From contig NZ_CP104174.1 of the NCBI RefSeq assembly GCF_025200925.1, positions 3,596,001-3,660,000 on the forward strand: a DNA stretch of 64,000 nucleotides, written 5' to 3'. The notes below the pieces were generated by a model. It saw only the letters and a list, made by a program, of their open reading frames with translations, ran no database searches and was not told the origin of the DNA. Of the stretch, positions 1 through 8,373 are shown one piece after another; the first letter of the stretch is position 1; the number at the start of each line of letters is the position of its first letter. Both the position numbers and the translations under genes were made by a program. The DNA is from Bradyrhizobium sp. CB1015 (GTDB lineage Bacteria; Pseudomonadota; Alphaproteobacteria; Rhizobiales; Xanthobacteraceae).

Positions 1-1
1 A

Positions 2-688
2 AAGGAGGCGCGTGTCTTCGACGCCGCCACCGGCCGCGAGCTCGCCGTCCTGAAGGGGCACGAGAACGACGTGACCGATGCAGTCTTCAGCCCCGATGGC
101 GCGCGCATCGCCACCGCATCCGGTGATCGAAGCCCGCGGCTCTGGAATGCCGGCGGTGGGGGTGAAATTGCGGTGCTGAAGGGCGATCATTGGGCCGTCG
201 ACACCATTGCGTTCGGCCCGGACGGTCAGCGCATCTTCGCAGGAGGCGGCGGCGCGGCAGTGATGTGGACGAAGCTCGCGGCGGCGAGGCTGCCGGACAA
301 GATCGCCGGCCTGTGGTTCGGCAATTTTGGTCCGCCGAACGAGCCGGCTGAAATCACCCGGGAAAGATGCGTCAGGAGCCCGATCAGGATCGGCGCGGAC
401 GGATTGATCGTCTTCTTCGAGGTCGGCAGTTCCGAGCCGCCGCAGCCCATCCTGCATTTGCGTTGCACCTCGGACCTGAGCTGTCAGATCTTTGCTGGCG
501 CGCCGGATCAAGGGCTCGAGGCGCAGGGCACCGGTCAGCTCGAGGTCTCACGCGATTCCGTCAAGCTCTGCCTCGGAGGAGAATGCCGCCCCATCGCGCG
601 CTGTCCCGCCCTCAGCTGGACCGAGCAGGAGCGCAAGAGCGGCTTCGTCAAGCGATGGGAGACGGGAGTGCAAGCGCCGCCACGCTGA
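2..688 (+). CDS. WD40-repeat protein, C-terminal part (5' end outside window)
   Basis: The reading frame is open from the first complete codon, so the gene begins upstream of the window. The visible part starts with WD40 blades: VFDAATGRELAVLKGHE, then a second unit with AVFSPDGARIATASGD and RLWNA, then AVDTIAFGPDGQRIFAGGG. WD40 proteins form beta-propellers used as protein-interaction platforms. The last 120 or so residues are not WD40-like and hold several cysteines (RERCVRSP, LRCTSDLSCQ, LCLGGECRPIARC), which could be disulfide-bonded if the protein is exported. I do not recognise this tail and assign no specific role. An Hsp70-like gene follows 132 bp downstream on the same strand. Confidence 0.8.
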   Translation, partial: KEARVFDAATGRELAVLKGHENDVTDAVFSPDGARIATASGDRSPRLWNAGGGGEIAVLKGDHWAVDTIAFGPDGQRIFAGGGGAAVMWTKLAAARLPDKIAGLWFGNFGPPNEPAEITRERCVRSPIRIGADGLIVFFEVGSSEPPQPILHLRCTSDLSCQIFAGAPDQGLEAQGTGQLEVSRDSVKLCLGGECRPIARCPALSWTEQERKSGFVKRWETGVQAPPR

Positions 689-820
689 TAAGCCGCGATC
701 GTTGCGGCTCGGCAGCCCTGCTTGCGCAGCGAGCGGGCCATGATGGACCGGAGGCTTGGCAGGGCAGTGCAAAGCCGCTAGTGGTTTGCCCCTCTCTCCG
801 GTCATCATTCAGAGTGGTTC

Positions 821-2146
821 ATGTCGAGCGCCTCGCCCGCCGTCTCGATCGGCATCGATTTTGGCACGAGCAATACGGTCGTTGCGCTGGCGGCGGATGA
901 CCGCCGGGTCGAGGCGATTCGCTTCGACCATGGCGGGCAGCGCCACAGTGTCTACGTGTCGGCCCTGTGCTTCTGGGAGGACCGGCCGGGCGCCGGCGCC
1001 CAGGCCGAGGGTGGGCCGTGGGCGATCGAGCAGTTTCTCGAAGGACGCCACGTCTATCGCTTCCTGCAATCGTTCAAGACCTTTGCGGCGAGCTCCAGCT
1101 TCAACACCACGCAGGTGTTCCGGCAGCGCTACAAGTTCGAAGACATTCTGGCGGCGTTCCTGCGCACGCTGGCGCGCCACGGCGGGGACAAGTTCGGCTT
1201 CGAGGCGGCGAACATCACGGTCGGCCGCCCGGTACGCTTTGCCGGCGGCAATCCCGACGAGGCGCTGGCGATGCAGCGCTACCGCGCCGCGTTCGAGCGC
1301 TTGGGCGCCGGCCACGCGCGCTATGTCTACGAGCCCGTCGGCGCGGCATTCTCCTTCGCCCGCAGGCTGGAGCGCGATGCCACCGTACTGGTCGCCGATT
1401 TCGGCGGCGGCACCAGCGATTTCTCCGTGATGCGTTTCTCGCGTGCGGGCGGCGTTCTTCGCGCCGAGCCGCTCGGCCACGCCGGCATCGGCGTTGCCGG
1501 CGACACCTTCGACTATCGCATCGTCGACCACATCGTGTCGCCGCGGCTCGGCAAGGGCTCCAGCTTCCGCTCGTTCGACAAGGTGCTGCCGGTCCCTAGC
1601 GGCCATTACACCAACCTGGCGCGCTGGCATCAGCTGGCGATGATGAAGAGCAACGGCGATCTGCGCGAGCTCCGCGAGCTCCAGCGCACCGCGCTGAAGC
1701 CGGAGCTGCTCAAGGATTTCATCACCATCGTCGATCTCGACCTCGGCTTTGCGCTGTACCGCGCGGTGTCCGACGCCAAGGTCGCACTCTCGGCGCAGGA
1801 CGAGGTGGACTTCCGCTTCAAGGGCGGCGGCGTCGACATCGGCGCGGCCGTCACGCGGAAGAAATTCGAAGCCTGGATTGCCGACGACATCGCCCGGCTG
1901 AGCGCCACCGTCGACAAGGTGCTGGCCGAGGCCCGCACCACCGCGCGCGAGGTGGAGAAGGTGTTTCTGACCGGCGGCACCTCGTTCGTGCCCGCGGTCC
2001 GAAAATTGTTTGCCGACCGCTTCGGCAACGAGCGGCTGATGTCGGGCGACCAGTTCGAGTCGATCGCCTATGGCCTGGCGCTGATCGGGCACAGTCCGGA
2101 TCCGGACCGCTGGACGGCAGGCGGGGGCCTCGCCGCGAAGGCATAG
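821..2146 (+). CDS. Hsp70 family protein, YegD-like
   Basis: A 441-residue protein with the actin/Hsp70 ATPase fold. Seen: the phosphate-1 loop GIDFGTSNTVVAL near residue 12, EPVGAAFSFARR in the middle, the phosphate-2 loop VLVADFGGGTSDFSVM near residue 190, and the adenosine motif FLTGGTSFVPAVRKLF near residue 385. It is much shorter than DnaK (about 640 residues) and lacks the C-terminal substrate-binding and lid domains, as in the E. coli YegD family, whose function is poorly defined. It probably binds ATP in the cytoplasm as an atypical chaperone, but its client is unknown. The start at 821 gives an immediate match to the family N-terminus. A long antisense reading frame across it is a GC-rich shadow. 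Confidence 0.9.
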   Translation: MSSASPAVSIGIDFGTSNTVVALAADDRRVEAIRFDHGGQRHSVYVSALCFWEDRPGAGAQAEGGPWAIEQFLEGRHVYRFLQSFKTFAASSSFNTTQVFRQRYKFEDILAAFLRTLARHGGDKFGFEAANITVGRPVRFAGGNPDEALAMQRYRAAFERLGAGHARYVYEPVGAAFSFARRLERDATVLVADFGGGTSDFSVMRFSRAGGVLRAEPLGHAGIGVAGDTFDYRIVDHIVSPRLGKGSSFRSFDKVLPVPSGHYTNLARWHQLAMMKSNGDLRELRELQRTALKPELLKDFITIVDLDLGFALYRAVSDAKVALSAQDEVDFRFKGGGVDIGAAVTRKKFEAWIADDIARLSATVDKVLAEARTTAREVEKVFLTGGTSFVPAVRKLFADRFGNERLMSGDQFESIAYGLALIGHSPDPDRWTAGGGLAAKA

Positions 2147-2181
2147 CAGACGGCGCGCCGCGTCCGTGCGGCGACGCTGCG

Positions 2182-2628
2182 CTATTTCTGCTGAATTCGG
2201 TTCAGGTAGTCGATCACCGCGAGAATCCGAGTTCGCACGACGACCTCCGGGCTTTGCTGCGGCCCGGCCTTTTGCCAATAATAGGGATCGACGGCGTGAG
2301 GCAGGTTGACGATGGGGTTGAACCGCTCGCCCCAGACCGGCATTTCACGGGTGCCGTGAGCTGGGACCGATTTCGACCCATATATGGTTTCGTAGACGGC
2401 GTTGGTGGGAAACACCCCGTTGTTGTTCTTGGTCAGAACGGTCAAGTCGGAAGGCGAGGTCTTGAGCTGGCCGCTGACCGGTCCGTTGCCCCTCGCATCG
2501 GTGCCATGACAACTCGCGCACGAAGACAGAAATTCCGCCTTGCCGATATCAACGTCTTCGGCTTTGGCGGCGGTGGCGAAACCAGCGGCAAGACCCGCAA
2601 TGATCAACCATTCGACAGCAGATCTCAT
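2182..2628 (-). CDS. Periplasmic class I c-type cytochrome
   Basis: A 148-residue secreted monoheme cytochrome. The start at 2628 is chosen over an upstream in-frame start because GGAGG sits 7 bases before it and the protein then opens with a signal peptide (MRSAVEWLIIAGLAAGFATAAKA). The heme-binding motif CASCH is at residues 37-41, with the usual following GNGP. The likely axial Met96 lies in REMPVWGERF. It should carry electrons in the periplasm between a quinol-oxidising complex and an oxidase or reductase, with partner unknown. A perfect FNR/FixK-type palindrome (2692-2705) is centred about 41.5 bp before the predicted transcription start, which suggests induction at low oxygen. Confidence 0.88.
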   Translation of the reverse strand: MRSAVEWLIIAGLAAGFATAAKAEDVDIGKAEFLSSCASCHGTDARGNGPVSGQLKTSPSDLTVLTKNNNGVFPTNAVYETIYGSKSVPAHGTREMPVWGERFNPIVNLPHAVDPYYWQKAGPQQSPEVVVRTRILAVIDYLNRIQQK

Positions 2629-2691
2629 CGTTTCGCCTCCGACGCCCGCAGGGAAGACTTCTGCTCCTATCCGCTTTGTTCTTCTGACAGC

Positions 2692-2705
2692 TTGACGCAC
2701 ATCAA
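2692..2705 (-). promoter_or_regulatory. FNR/FixK2-type anaerobox upstream of the cytochrome c gene
   Basis: The site reads TTGACGCACATCAA, which fits the Bradyrhizobium FixK2 consensus TTG(A/C)-N6-(T/G)CAA and the FNR pattern. Its centre at 2698.5 is about 70 bp before the cytochrome ATG. If activation is of class II, with the site at -41.5, transcription would start near 2657, and GATAGG-like DNA lies at the -10 position. The consensus is established knowledge; that this copy is used is inference. Confidence 0.65.
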
Positions 2706-2823
2706 GGCCGCACCACGCGGTGCCGTCGGAGCAACGGCGCAGAGCGCCGTGCCCACCGCCTTTCCGAGTTTGAAAGCATTGGTGCGCACGCGACGCTTTG
2801 CTCACCCTCGCCAGCGCCCTTCG

Positions 2824-3267
2824 CTACTGGTTGATCTCCGGCTCGACCAGCCGCGCCAGATTCCGCAGCGACTCCTGCCAGCCGAGATAGCAGGCCTCGA
2901 CGGGAATGACGTCGGGCAGGCCGGACTGCGTGATCTCGACCTCGGTGCCGACCGAGACCTTCTTCAGGCTCACGGTCACCTCGATCAGGCCCGGCAGGTT
3001 GGGGTCGTCGAACTTGTCGGTGTAGCGGAGGCGCTCGCCGGGCACGAGCTCGACGAATTCGCCGCCGAACGAATGGCCGTTGCCCGTCGTGAAATTCCGG
3101 AACGACATCTTGAACGTGCCCCCGACCTTGGGCTCGAAATGATGCACCGTGCAGGTAAAGCCGTTCGGCGGAAGCCATTTCGCCATCGCATCGGCTTCCA
3201 GGAAGGCGCGATAGACCTTCTGCGGGCTGGTGGCGAGAACGCGGTGCAGACGGACGGTATTGGGCAT
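2824..3267 (-). CDS. SRPBCC / AHSA1 family protein
   Basis: A 147-residue protein of the START/Bet v1-like fold, related to the AHSA1 (activator of Hsp90 ATPase homologue 1) family. Typical features are the N-terminal RVLATSPQKVYRAFLEADAMAKWLPP, a central GGTFKMSFRNFTTGNGHSFGGEFVELVPGERLRYTD, and a C-terminal GWQESLRNLARLVEP helix. Members hold small hydrophobic ligands, and most bacterial ones have no known substrate. GAGG lies 9 bases before the start. It lies 195 bp upstream of the cytochrome gene on the same strand, but the low-oxygen site falls between them, so the two may be separately expressed. Confidence 0.85.
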   Translation of the reverse strand: MPNTVRLHRVLATSPQKVYRAFLEADAMAKWLPPNGFTCTVHHFEPKVGGTFKMSFRNFTTGNGHSFGGEFVELVPGERLRYTDKFDDPNLPGLIEVTVSLKKVSVGTEVEITQSGLPDVIPVEACYLGWQESLRNLARLVEPEINQ

Positions 3268-3455
3268 GGTTGTTATCCTCGGTGTTTGATGGGCCCAACT
3301 TGGCCTCTATGGCCCATTCATGTCACGAGGACGACCGGGATGCCGGCGATCCGACACGGACTTGCAGATTTTTCGCCGGGAACGGCGGCGGCAGATGGTC
3401 TGGCCCGAGCGGCTAGACAGCCGCTTCGCCACCGGCGCCACCGTGAACGCCCGTG

Positions 3456-4508
3456 TCACTTCGTGATGACGTGCTTCGTCGGCGTCACCGCGGGCGGCGG
3501 TGCCGCCGGCGAAATCACGAACGTCACCCACGCGTTCCAGCCCTCGGGCCGATTTTCGGCGGCAAATTCCTTGTAGCCCTTGAAGTTCAGGTAGCCCTGT
3601 TTGTCGCCGACCGGGAAGATGAACCCGATCTGCGGGCCGATCCCGCCCACCCGCGAGCGGAAGCAGCCGACGCGATCGCCGGATCCGCTGTCGCAGCCGA
3701 GCTGCTGGTAGAAATAGCCGACGAGACCCACCTGCACCTGCTTGCTCAGGAACTGGGACGCGCCCCAGTCGAAGTGCATGTCCACGCCACTCTGATACTG
3801 TGTATCGGTGTTCTTGAAATTGTAGGTGAAGCCGAGCACGCCGGACAGCTCATGTCCGGTCTGCGGATTGAAATAGGTATAGCCGCCTCCCGCGTCGATC
3901 GCGCCGTGTCCGAGCCCGATATTGGCGAGCCGGGGCGACTGGTAGGCCCCGACCGGGATGTCACCCATGACGTAGGTCATGTAGTTGTTGACACCGGCGT
4001 TCCAGCGCAATGCGAATTGCGGGATCACATCGCCGAAGGCGGTCACGGAATCGCTGATCGAATCGAAGCGCGCGAAGGGAATCGAGCCCAGCGGCGTTGA
4101 GAGCGTCCCCGTCAGCAACCCGTTGAGCGAAGTGGTGTTGGCACCGTAGATTCCGATCAGGCTGGCCGAGGCCTGACCGCCGAGCACCGGCGTCGCGAAG
4201 ACGTAGGTTGCATTCGACAGTCCGAGATCGACGTTCGCATTGACGTTCGCATTCAACGTCGCCGTCAGGTTCGCCGGAATTCGGCCGATCTGAATCTCGC
4301 GCGCACGCGCCACGTCACCACCGGCGGACACCGAGGTGTGATAGTAGATCGCGGCGGCCGTCCAGCCCGGCTGCTGAGGTGTGGCAGCAAGGCTGCCGAA
4401 TGTGCCTGGAATCCAGAAGCTGATCCCGCTTTCGTCGGCCAGGATCTTTGTCGGTATCGATGCGACGGCCACAAACGCAACAGCGATAAACGCTTTTGTC
4501 ATCCGCAT
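3456..4508 (-). CDS. MetA-pathway-of-phenol-degradation family outer-membrane protein (putative transporter)
   Basis: A 350-residue protein with a signal peptide (AFIAVAFVAVASIPTKILA). The rest consists of alternating beta strands rich in aromatic residues and glycine, as in the MetA/SphA family of putative outer-membrane beta-barrels found beside aromatic-degradation genes. Examples are GGGYTYFNPQTGHELSGVLGFTYNFK and VGLVGYFYQQLG. Two cysteines (QLGCDSGSGDRVGCF) sit in one extracellular-type loop and could form a disulfide. It diverges from the arylsulfatase gene with 315 bp between the starts. It may admit the hydrophobic or sulfated substrate used by that operon; this is inference from context only. 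Confidence 0.8.
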   Translation of the reverse strand: MRMTKAFIAVAFVAVASIPTKILADESGISFWIPGTFGSLAATPQQPGWTAAAIYYHTSVSAGGDVARAREIQIGRIPANLTATLNANVNANVDLGLSNATYVFATPVLGGQASASLIGIYGANTTSLNGLLTGTLSTPLGSIPFARFDSISDSVTAFGDVIPQFALRWNAGVNNYMTYVMGDIPVGAYQSPRLANIGLGHGAIDAGGGYTYFNPQTGHELSGVLGFTYNFKNTDTQYQSGVDMHFDWGASQFLSKQVQVGLVGYFYQQLGCDSGSGDRVGCFRSRVGGIGPQIGFIFPVGDKQGYLNFKGYKEFAAENRPEGWNAWVTFVISPAAPPPAVTPTKHVITK

Positions 4509-4823
4509 GGTGACCCCTCCCGAACCACGAGATTCGCCTCAATGGGAGCGCCTAATATGATGCCGACAATATGACACAGGCTTCCGCGCTGGCCATAGCT
4601 GCATCAACTACGGGAATATTTGGTAGTCGGATGTCGCAACATGACAACAGTCCATCGCCATCTTACCTTTTGGGCAAATGAACTATCCGGGATAATCGGG
4701 AGTCCAGCCTACGTGTGCGAAAGGCGTCTGTCTCTGATCCATCATCTGGTCTGTTGATCCATATCAAATCCTTCTTCCAGTTGCCGGCAAATGATCCGCC
4801 TTCATTTGAAGGGAGGAATTGCA
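4509..4823. other. Divergent control region between outer-membrane protein and sulfatase genes
   Basis: This 315-bp stretch between divergent starts has no gene. It is AT-richer than its flanks and holds the FixK-type site at 4754-4767, a candidate -10 (AATGAT, 4790-4795) and the sulfatase ribosome site GGGAGG (4811-4816). I saw no second palindrome close to the leftward gene. Confidence 0.6.
4754..4767 (+). promoter_or_regulatory. FNR/FixK2-type anaerobox upstream of the arylsulfatase operon
   Basis: The site reads TTGATCCATATCAA, a full match to TTGA-N6-TCAA. Its centre is 4760.5. With a class II arrangement transcription would start near 4802, and the hexamer AATGAT falls exactly at -12 to -7 (4790-4795). 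The resulting leader of about 22 bases leads into GGGAGG and the ATG at 4824. The geometry makes activation by an FNR/FixK protein likely, though untested. Confidence 0.7.
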
Positions 4824-7511
4824 ATGAGCACTGCTCGAACCTTCCATGTCGTCGCATTTTCACTGACACTTGCCTTTTCGGCACCGGCATTTGCGCAACA
4901 GGCGCAACAAGCGGCGCCACCACCCGGCTCACCCGCGGCAACCATCACCATCCCCGGCGACCAGCTTCCGCCCCCGCCGCAAAAATTCGGCGGCAAGATC
5001 GAGCGCGATGCCAGGGATTCAAAGCCGTATTGGCCTTCGCGCGTAGTGCCGCCGAAAGGCGCACCGAACGTCTTGCTGATCATCACTGACGATGCCGGCT
5101 ATGGCGTACCCTCGACGTTCGGCGGCGTGATCCCCACGCCGGCGCTCGACCGCATCGCGCAGAACGGATTGCGCTACACCAATTTCCATTCGACCGCGCT
5201 GTGCTCACCAACACGCGCGGCACTCATCACCGGGCGTAACCATCACTCGGTGGGTTACGGCGTGATCGCCGAACAGGCCACCGGCTTCCCCGGCTACGAC
5301 AGCATCATCACCAAGGACAAGGCGACGATCGGACGGATCCTTTCCGACAACGGCTATCGCACCGCGTGGTTCGGCAAGAACCACAATACGCCGGAATACC
5401 AGGCGAGCCAGGCAGGTCCGTTCGACCAGTGGCCGACCGGCATGGGCTTTGAATATTTCTACGGCTTCATGGGCGGCGACACCAACCAATGGCAGCCCGG
5501 CAATCTCGTCCGCAATACCACGCCGATCTATCCCTATGAAGGAAAGCCCGGCTGGAATCTGGTGACGGCCATGGCCGACGAGGCCATCGACTATGTCAAT
5601 CGCATGAACGCGCTATCGCCGGATACGCCGTTCTTCATAAAGTTCGCGCCCGGCGCGACCCATGCCCCGCATCATCCGACGCCGGAGTGGGTGAAGAAGA
5701 TCGGCGACATGCACTTGTTCGACCAGGGCTGGAACAAGCTGCGCGACACGATCTTCGAGAACCAGAAGCGGCTCGGCGTCATTCCGCAGAATGCGAAGAT
5801 GACCCCGTGGCCGAAGGACCTGATCAAGGAATGGGATCAGCTTTCGGCCGATGAGAAGAAGCTGTTCATCCGCCAGGCTGACGTCTTCGCCGCGTTTGTC
5901 GCATACGCGGACAACGAAATCGGCCGCGTGATCCAGTCCATCCAGGATATGGGCAAGCTCGACAACACTCTCATCATCTACATCGAGGGCGACAACGGAA
6001 CGAGCGCGGAGGGGCAACCCAACGGCACACCGAATGAAGTGGCGATGTTCAACCAGATCACCCCGTCGGTCGAGGACCAGCTCAAATATTTCTACGACGT
6101 CTGGGGCACCGACCGCACCTACAATCACATGTCGATCGGCTGGGCCTGGGCGTTCGACACGCCGTTCTCCTGGACCAAGCAGATCGTCTCCCACTTCGGC
6201 GGGACGCGGCAGGGCATGGCGATCTCCTGGCCGGACGTGATCAAGGACAAGGGTGGCATTCGCCATCAGTTCCACCACGTCATCGACGTCGTGCCGACGA
6301 TTCTTGAGGCCGCGAAGATAAAGCAGCCGGACATCGTCGACGGTATCAAGCAGAGCCCAATCGAAGGCGTCAGCATGATGTACACGTTCGATGCCAAGAA
6401 CGCGAATGCGCCTTCCACGCACACGACGCAGTACTTCGAGATGTTTGCCGATCGCGCCATCTATAACGACGGCTGGATCGCCAGCACCAAGGTCTTGCGT
6501 CCGCCGTGGGTGACGGTCGCGAAACTGCCGAGCCCGGGCGATTACCCCTGGGAGCTCTATGACCTGCGCAACGACTGGACGCAGGCTGAGGACGTCGCCG
6601 CCAAGAATCCGGACAAGCTGAAAGAGTTGCAGGCGCTGTTTTGGAAGGAGGCGGAAAAGTATCAGGTGCTGCCACTCGACTCGACGGTGGCCGCACGCAT
6701 GATCACTCCGCGTCCGAGTCTCAGCGCCGGCCGCACAAGCTTTGCCTGGACGCGACCAATGACCGGCACGCCGAATGGTGATGCGCCGAGCTTGCTCAAC
6801 TCCTCCTACAACTTCAAGGTTGACGTAGACATTCCGCAAGGAGGTGCCGAGGGCGTGCTGGTGACCCAGGGAGGCCGGTTTGGCGGCTATGGCCTCTATG
6901 TCCTGAAGAACAAGCCTGTGTTCACCTGGAACCTCGTCGATCTCAAACGCGTGCGTTGGGAAGGGCCCGAGCTCACACCGGGCAAGCACCTCATCGAGTT
7001 TGACTTCAAGTACGATGGTCTTGGTGCCGGCACCATGGTGTTCGGCAACTACACCGGCATCGGGCAAGGCGGCACCGGCACGCTGAAGGTCGATGGCAAG
7101 GCGGTGGCCACCGAGAAGATGGAGCACACTTTGCCGTTCATCCTGCAATGGGACGAGGCCTTTGACATCGGCTCAGACACCGGCACGCCGGTGGACGACA
7201 ACGACTATCAGGTACCATTCGTCTTTACCGGAAAGATCAACAGGCTCACGCTGGATGTAGACCGGCCCAAGCTGAGCCCGGACGATGTCAAGCGGCTGCA
7301 GGAGGCCGCCCGCGCCGCCGGTGATGGGCCAACCGCCGACGATGGACAGACGGCTTCGTCCGGGACACAGGTGGGTACCGTTGGCCTGAGCCTTGTCGAA
7401 AAGATCCAGCTCCGGATCGACAAGCGAGAAGGTTGTCGCAAACAGGCCGAGGCGAGGGGCCTTGGTATGGTGGACCGCGTCAAGTTCGTCCAGGAGTGTG
7501 CCCGCCAATAG
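4824..7511 (+). CDS. Arylsulfatase, periplasmic, with C-terminal PsiF-like tail
   Basis: An 895-residue type I sulfatase hydrolysing sulfate esters. The start at 4824 follows GGGAGG and begins a signal peptide ending near AFA-QQ. Metal ligands Asp89-Asp90 lie in LLIITDDAGYG. The formylglycine site is Cys127 in CSPTRAALITGR, the Cys-type signature needing a maturase that is not encoded here. A second metal pair is Asp390-Asn391 in EGDNGTSAEG. After the catalytic domain comes a beta-rich region (NSSYNFKVDVDIPQGGAEG onward) and a final segment with paired cysteines (CRKQAEARGLGMVDRVKF, then QECA) resembling a PsiF repeat. It is longer than Pseudomonas arylsulfatase (about 535 residues). It is the first gene of a four-gene run behind a FixK-type site. 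Confidence 0.92.
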   Translation: MSTARTFHVVAFSLTLAFSAPAFAQQAQQAAPPPGSPAATITIPGDQLPPPPQKFGGKIERDARDSKPYWPSRVVPPKGAPNVLLIITDDAGYGVPSTFGGVIPTPALDRIAQNGLRYTNFHSTALCSPTRAALITGRNHHSVGYGVIAEQATGFPGYDSIITKDKATIGRILSDNGYRTAWFGKNHNTPEYQASQAGPFDQWPTGMGFEYFYGFMGGDTNQWQPGNLVRNTTPIYPYEGKPGWNLVTAMADEAIDYVNRMNALSPDTPFFIKFAPGATHAPHHPTPEWVKKIGDMHLFDQGWNKLRDTIFENQKRLGVIPQNAKMTPWPKDLIKEWDQLSADEKKLFIRQADVFAAFVAYADNEIGRVIQSIQDMGKLDNTLIIYIEGDNGTSAEGQPNGTPNEVAMFNQITPSVEDQLKYFYDVWGTDRTYNHMSIGWAWAFDTPFSWTKQIVSHFGGTRQGMAISWPDVIKDKGGIRHQFHHVIDVVPTILEAAKIKQPDIVDGIKQSPIEGVSMMYTFDAKNANAPSTHTTQYFEMFADRAIYNDGWIASTKVLRPPWVTVAKLPSPGDYPWELYDLRNDWTQAEDVAAKNPDKLKELQALFWKEAEKYQVLPLDSTVAARMITPRPSLSAGRTSFAWTRPMTGTPNGDAPSLLNSSYNFKVDVDIPQGGAEGVLVTQGGRFGGYGLYVLKNKPVFTWNLVDLKRVRWEGPELTPGKHLIEFDFKYDGLGAGTMVFGNYTGIGQGGTGTLKVDGKAVATEKMEHTLPFILQWDEAFDIGSDTGTPVDDNDYQVPFVFTGKINRLTLDVDRPKLSPDDVKRLQEAARAAGDGPTADDGQTASSGTQVGTVGLSLVEKIQLRIDKREGCRKQAEARGLGMVDRVKFVQECARQ

Positions 7512-7525
7512 CTCGGCGCGAGACC

Positions 7526-7551
7526 GCCGGGAAGCCAATCGGCTTCCCGGC
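7526..7551 (+). other. Stable hairpin between arylsulfatase and the next gene
   Basis: An 11-bp perfect stem (GCCGGGAAGCC / GGCTTCCCGGC) with the 4-base loop AATC begins 14 bp after the sulfatase stop. No T-run follows, and the next ATG is 25 bp away, so it is more likely a partial terminator or mRNA-stabilising element inside an operon than a full terminator. Confidence 0.55.
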
Positions 7552-7576
7552 CAAATGCACACCGTCGGAGAGGCTC

Positions 7577-7855
7577 ATGAAAAACGGCTGTTGGATATTC
7601 CTTTCGGCCCTTGCACTGATCGACGTCTTGTCCGTCGGCCGCACTGCGGCGCAGGGCGCGGCAGAGACGGTGCAGGGAATGCTCGCCGCACAGATCCGTT
7701 CGCAGGGTTTTGCGTGTGACAAGGCGCTCGGCGCGACGAAGGACAGCGCGCGCTCGAGGGCCGATCATGCGGTCTGGGTGCTGAGATGCAGCAACGCGAA
7801 TTATCGAGTAAGCCGCGCACCGGACATGGCCGCCAAGGTCGAGCCGTTGCGGTGA
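7577..7855 (+). CDS. Small secreted hypothetical protein
   Basis: A 92-residue protein beginning with MKNGCWIFLSALALIDVLSVG and a likely signal-peptide cleavage after RTAAQG. The mature part (ETVQGMLAAQIRSQGFACDKALG, then a second cysteine in VLRCSNANYRV) has two cysteines that could pair in the periplasm. GGAGAGG lies just upstream of the ATG. It sits 65 bp after the arylsulfatase and 30 bp before the DUF2721 gene, so it is probably co-transcribed. The pattern recalls small periplasmic proteins common in Bradyrhizobium; I do not know its function. Confidence 0.65.
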   Translation: MKNGCWIFLSALALIDVLSVGRTAAQGAAETVQGMLAAQIRSQGFACDKALGATKDSARSRADHAVWVLRCSNANYRVSRAPDMAAKVEPLR

Positions 7856-7885
7856 CGAGGCGCGCCAGCGCCGAACGGCGGTAAC

Positions 7886-8338
7886 ATGCAAAGCGTAACC
7901 GATCTGATCCCGATCACACCTTCGATCGACGAACTTGGCCGCATCATCGCCAATGTTGCGGCGCCCGCTTTCCTGCTCGGCGCGGTTGCTGCGTTCATCT
8001 CGGTCGTGATCTCGCGGATCAACCGGGTGATCGACCGCTCGCAGTTCATTCACGGCATTCCTGCGGGCGATTCTGCCAAGGCGTTCCTGAAAGCCGATCT
8101 GCCGCGGCTTCGGGAAAGGGCGCGGCTTCTGAACCGATCATTGTTCTCTTCCATCGTCGCGGCGATCCTGACGGCACTCATCATCTTCGTTGCATTCGTC
8201 AGCGCGCTCCTGCAAATCGCCCACGAATATGGGGTGGCGATCCTGTTCATGGCGGCCATGCTGATGTTCAGCGCCGCCCTCGTCGATCTGGCGCGCGAAA
8301 CCAGGATTGCGCTTCACGACAGTGACCTGCACGTGTAA
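7886..8338 (+). CDS. DUF2721 membrane protein
   Basis: A 150-residue protein matching the DUF2721 pattern: an N-terminal hydrophobic helix (VAAPAFLLGAVAAFISVVIS), a polar linker rich in arginine (RLRERARLLNRS), and two further transmembrane helices (SIVAAILTALIIFVAFVSAL and GVAILFMAAMLMFSAALVDL). The start ATG at 7886 follows a purine-rich CGGTAAC rather than a strong ribosome site. The family has no established function. Its place between a sulfatase and a multiheme cytochrome suggests an inner-membrane accessory role, which is only inference. Confidence 0.85.
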   Translation: MQSVTDLIPITPSIDELGRIIANVAAPAFLLGAVAAFISVVISRINRVIDRSQFIHGIPAGDSAKAFLKADLPRLRERARLLNRSLFSSIVAAILTALIIFVAFVSALLQIAHEYGVAILFMAAMLMFSAALVDLARETRIALHDSDLHV

Positions 8339-8373
8339 GCCGAGTGGCGGAATGGCTGGGGCGGTAAGCAGAC

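Noticed and set aside
8339..8373. A tRNA-like phrase (GCCGAGTGGCGGAATGG) between the DUF2721 and octaheme genes
   Set aside because: The gap is only 35 bp, with no acceptor stem, anticodon arm or T-arm.
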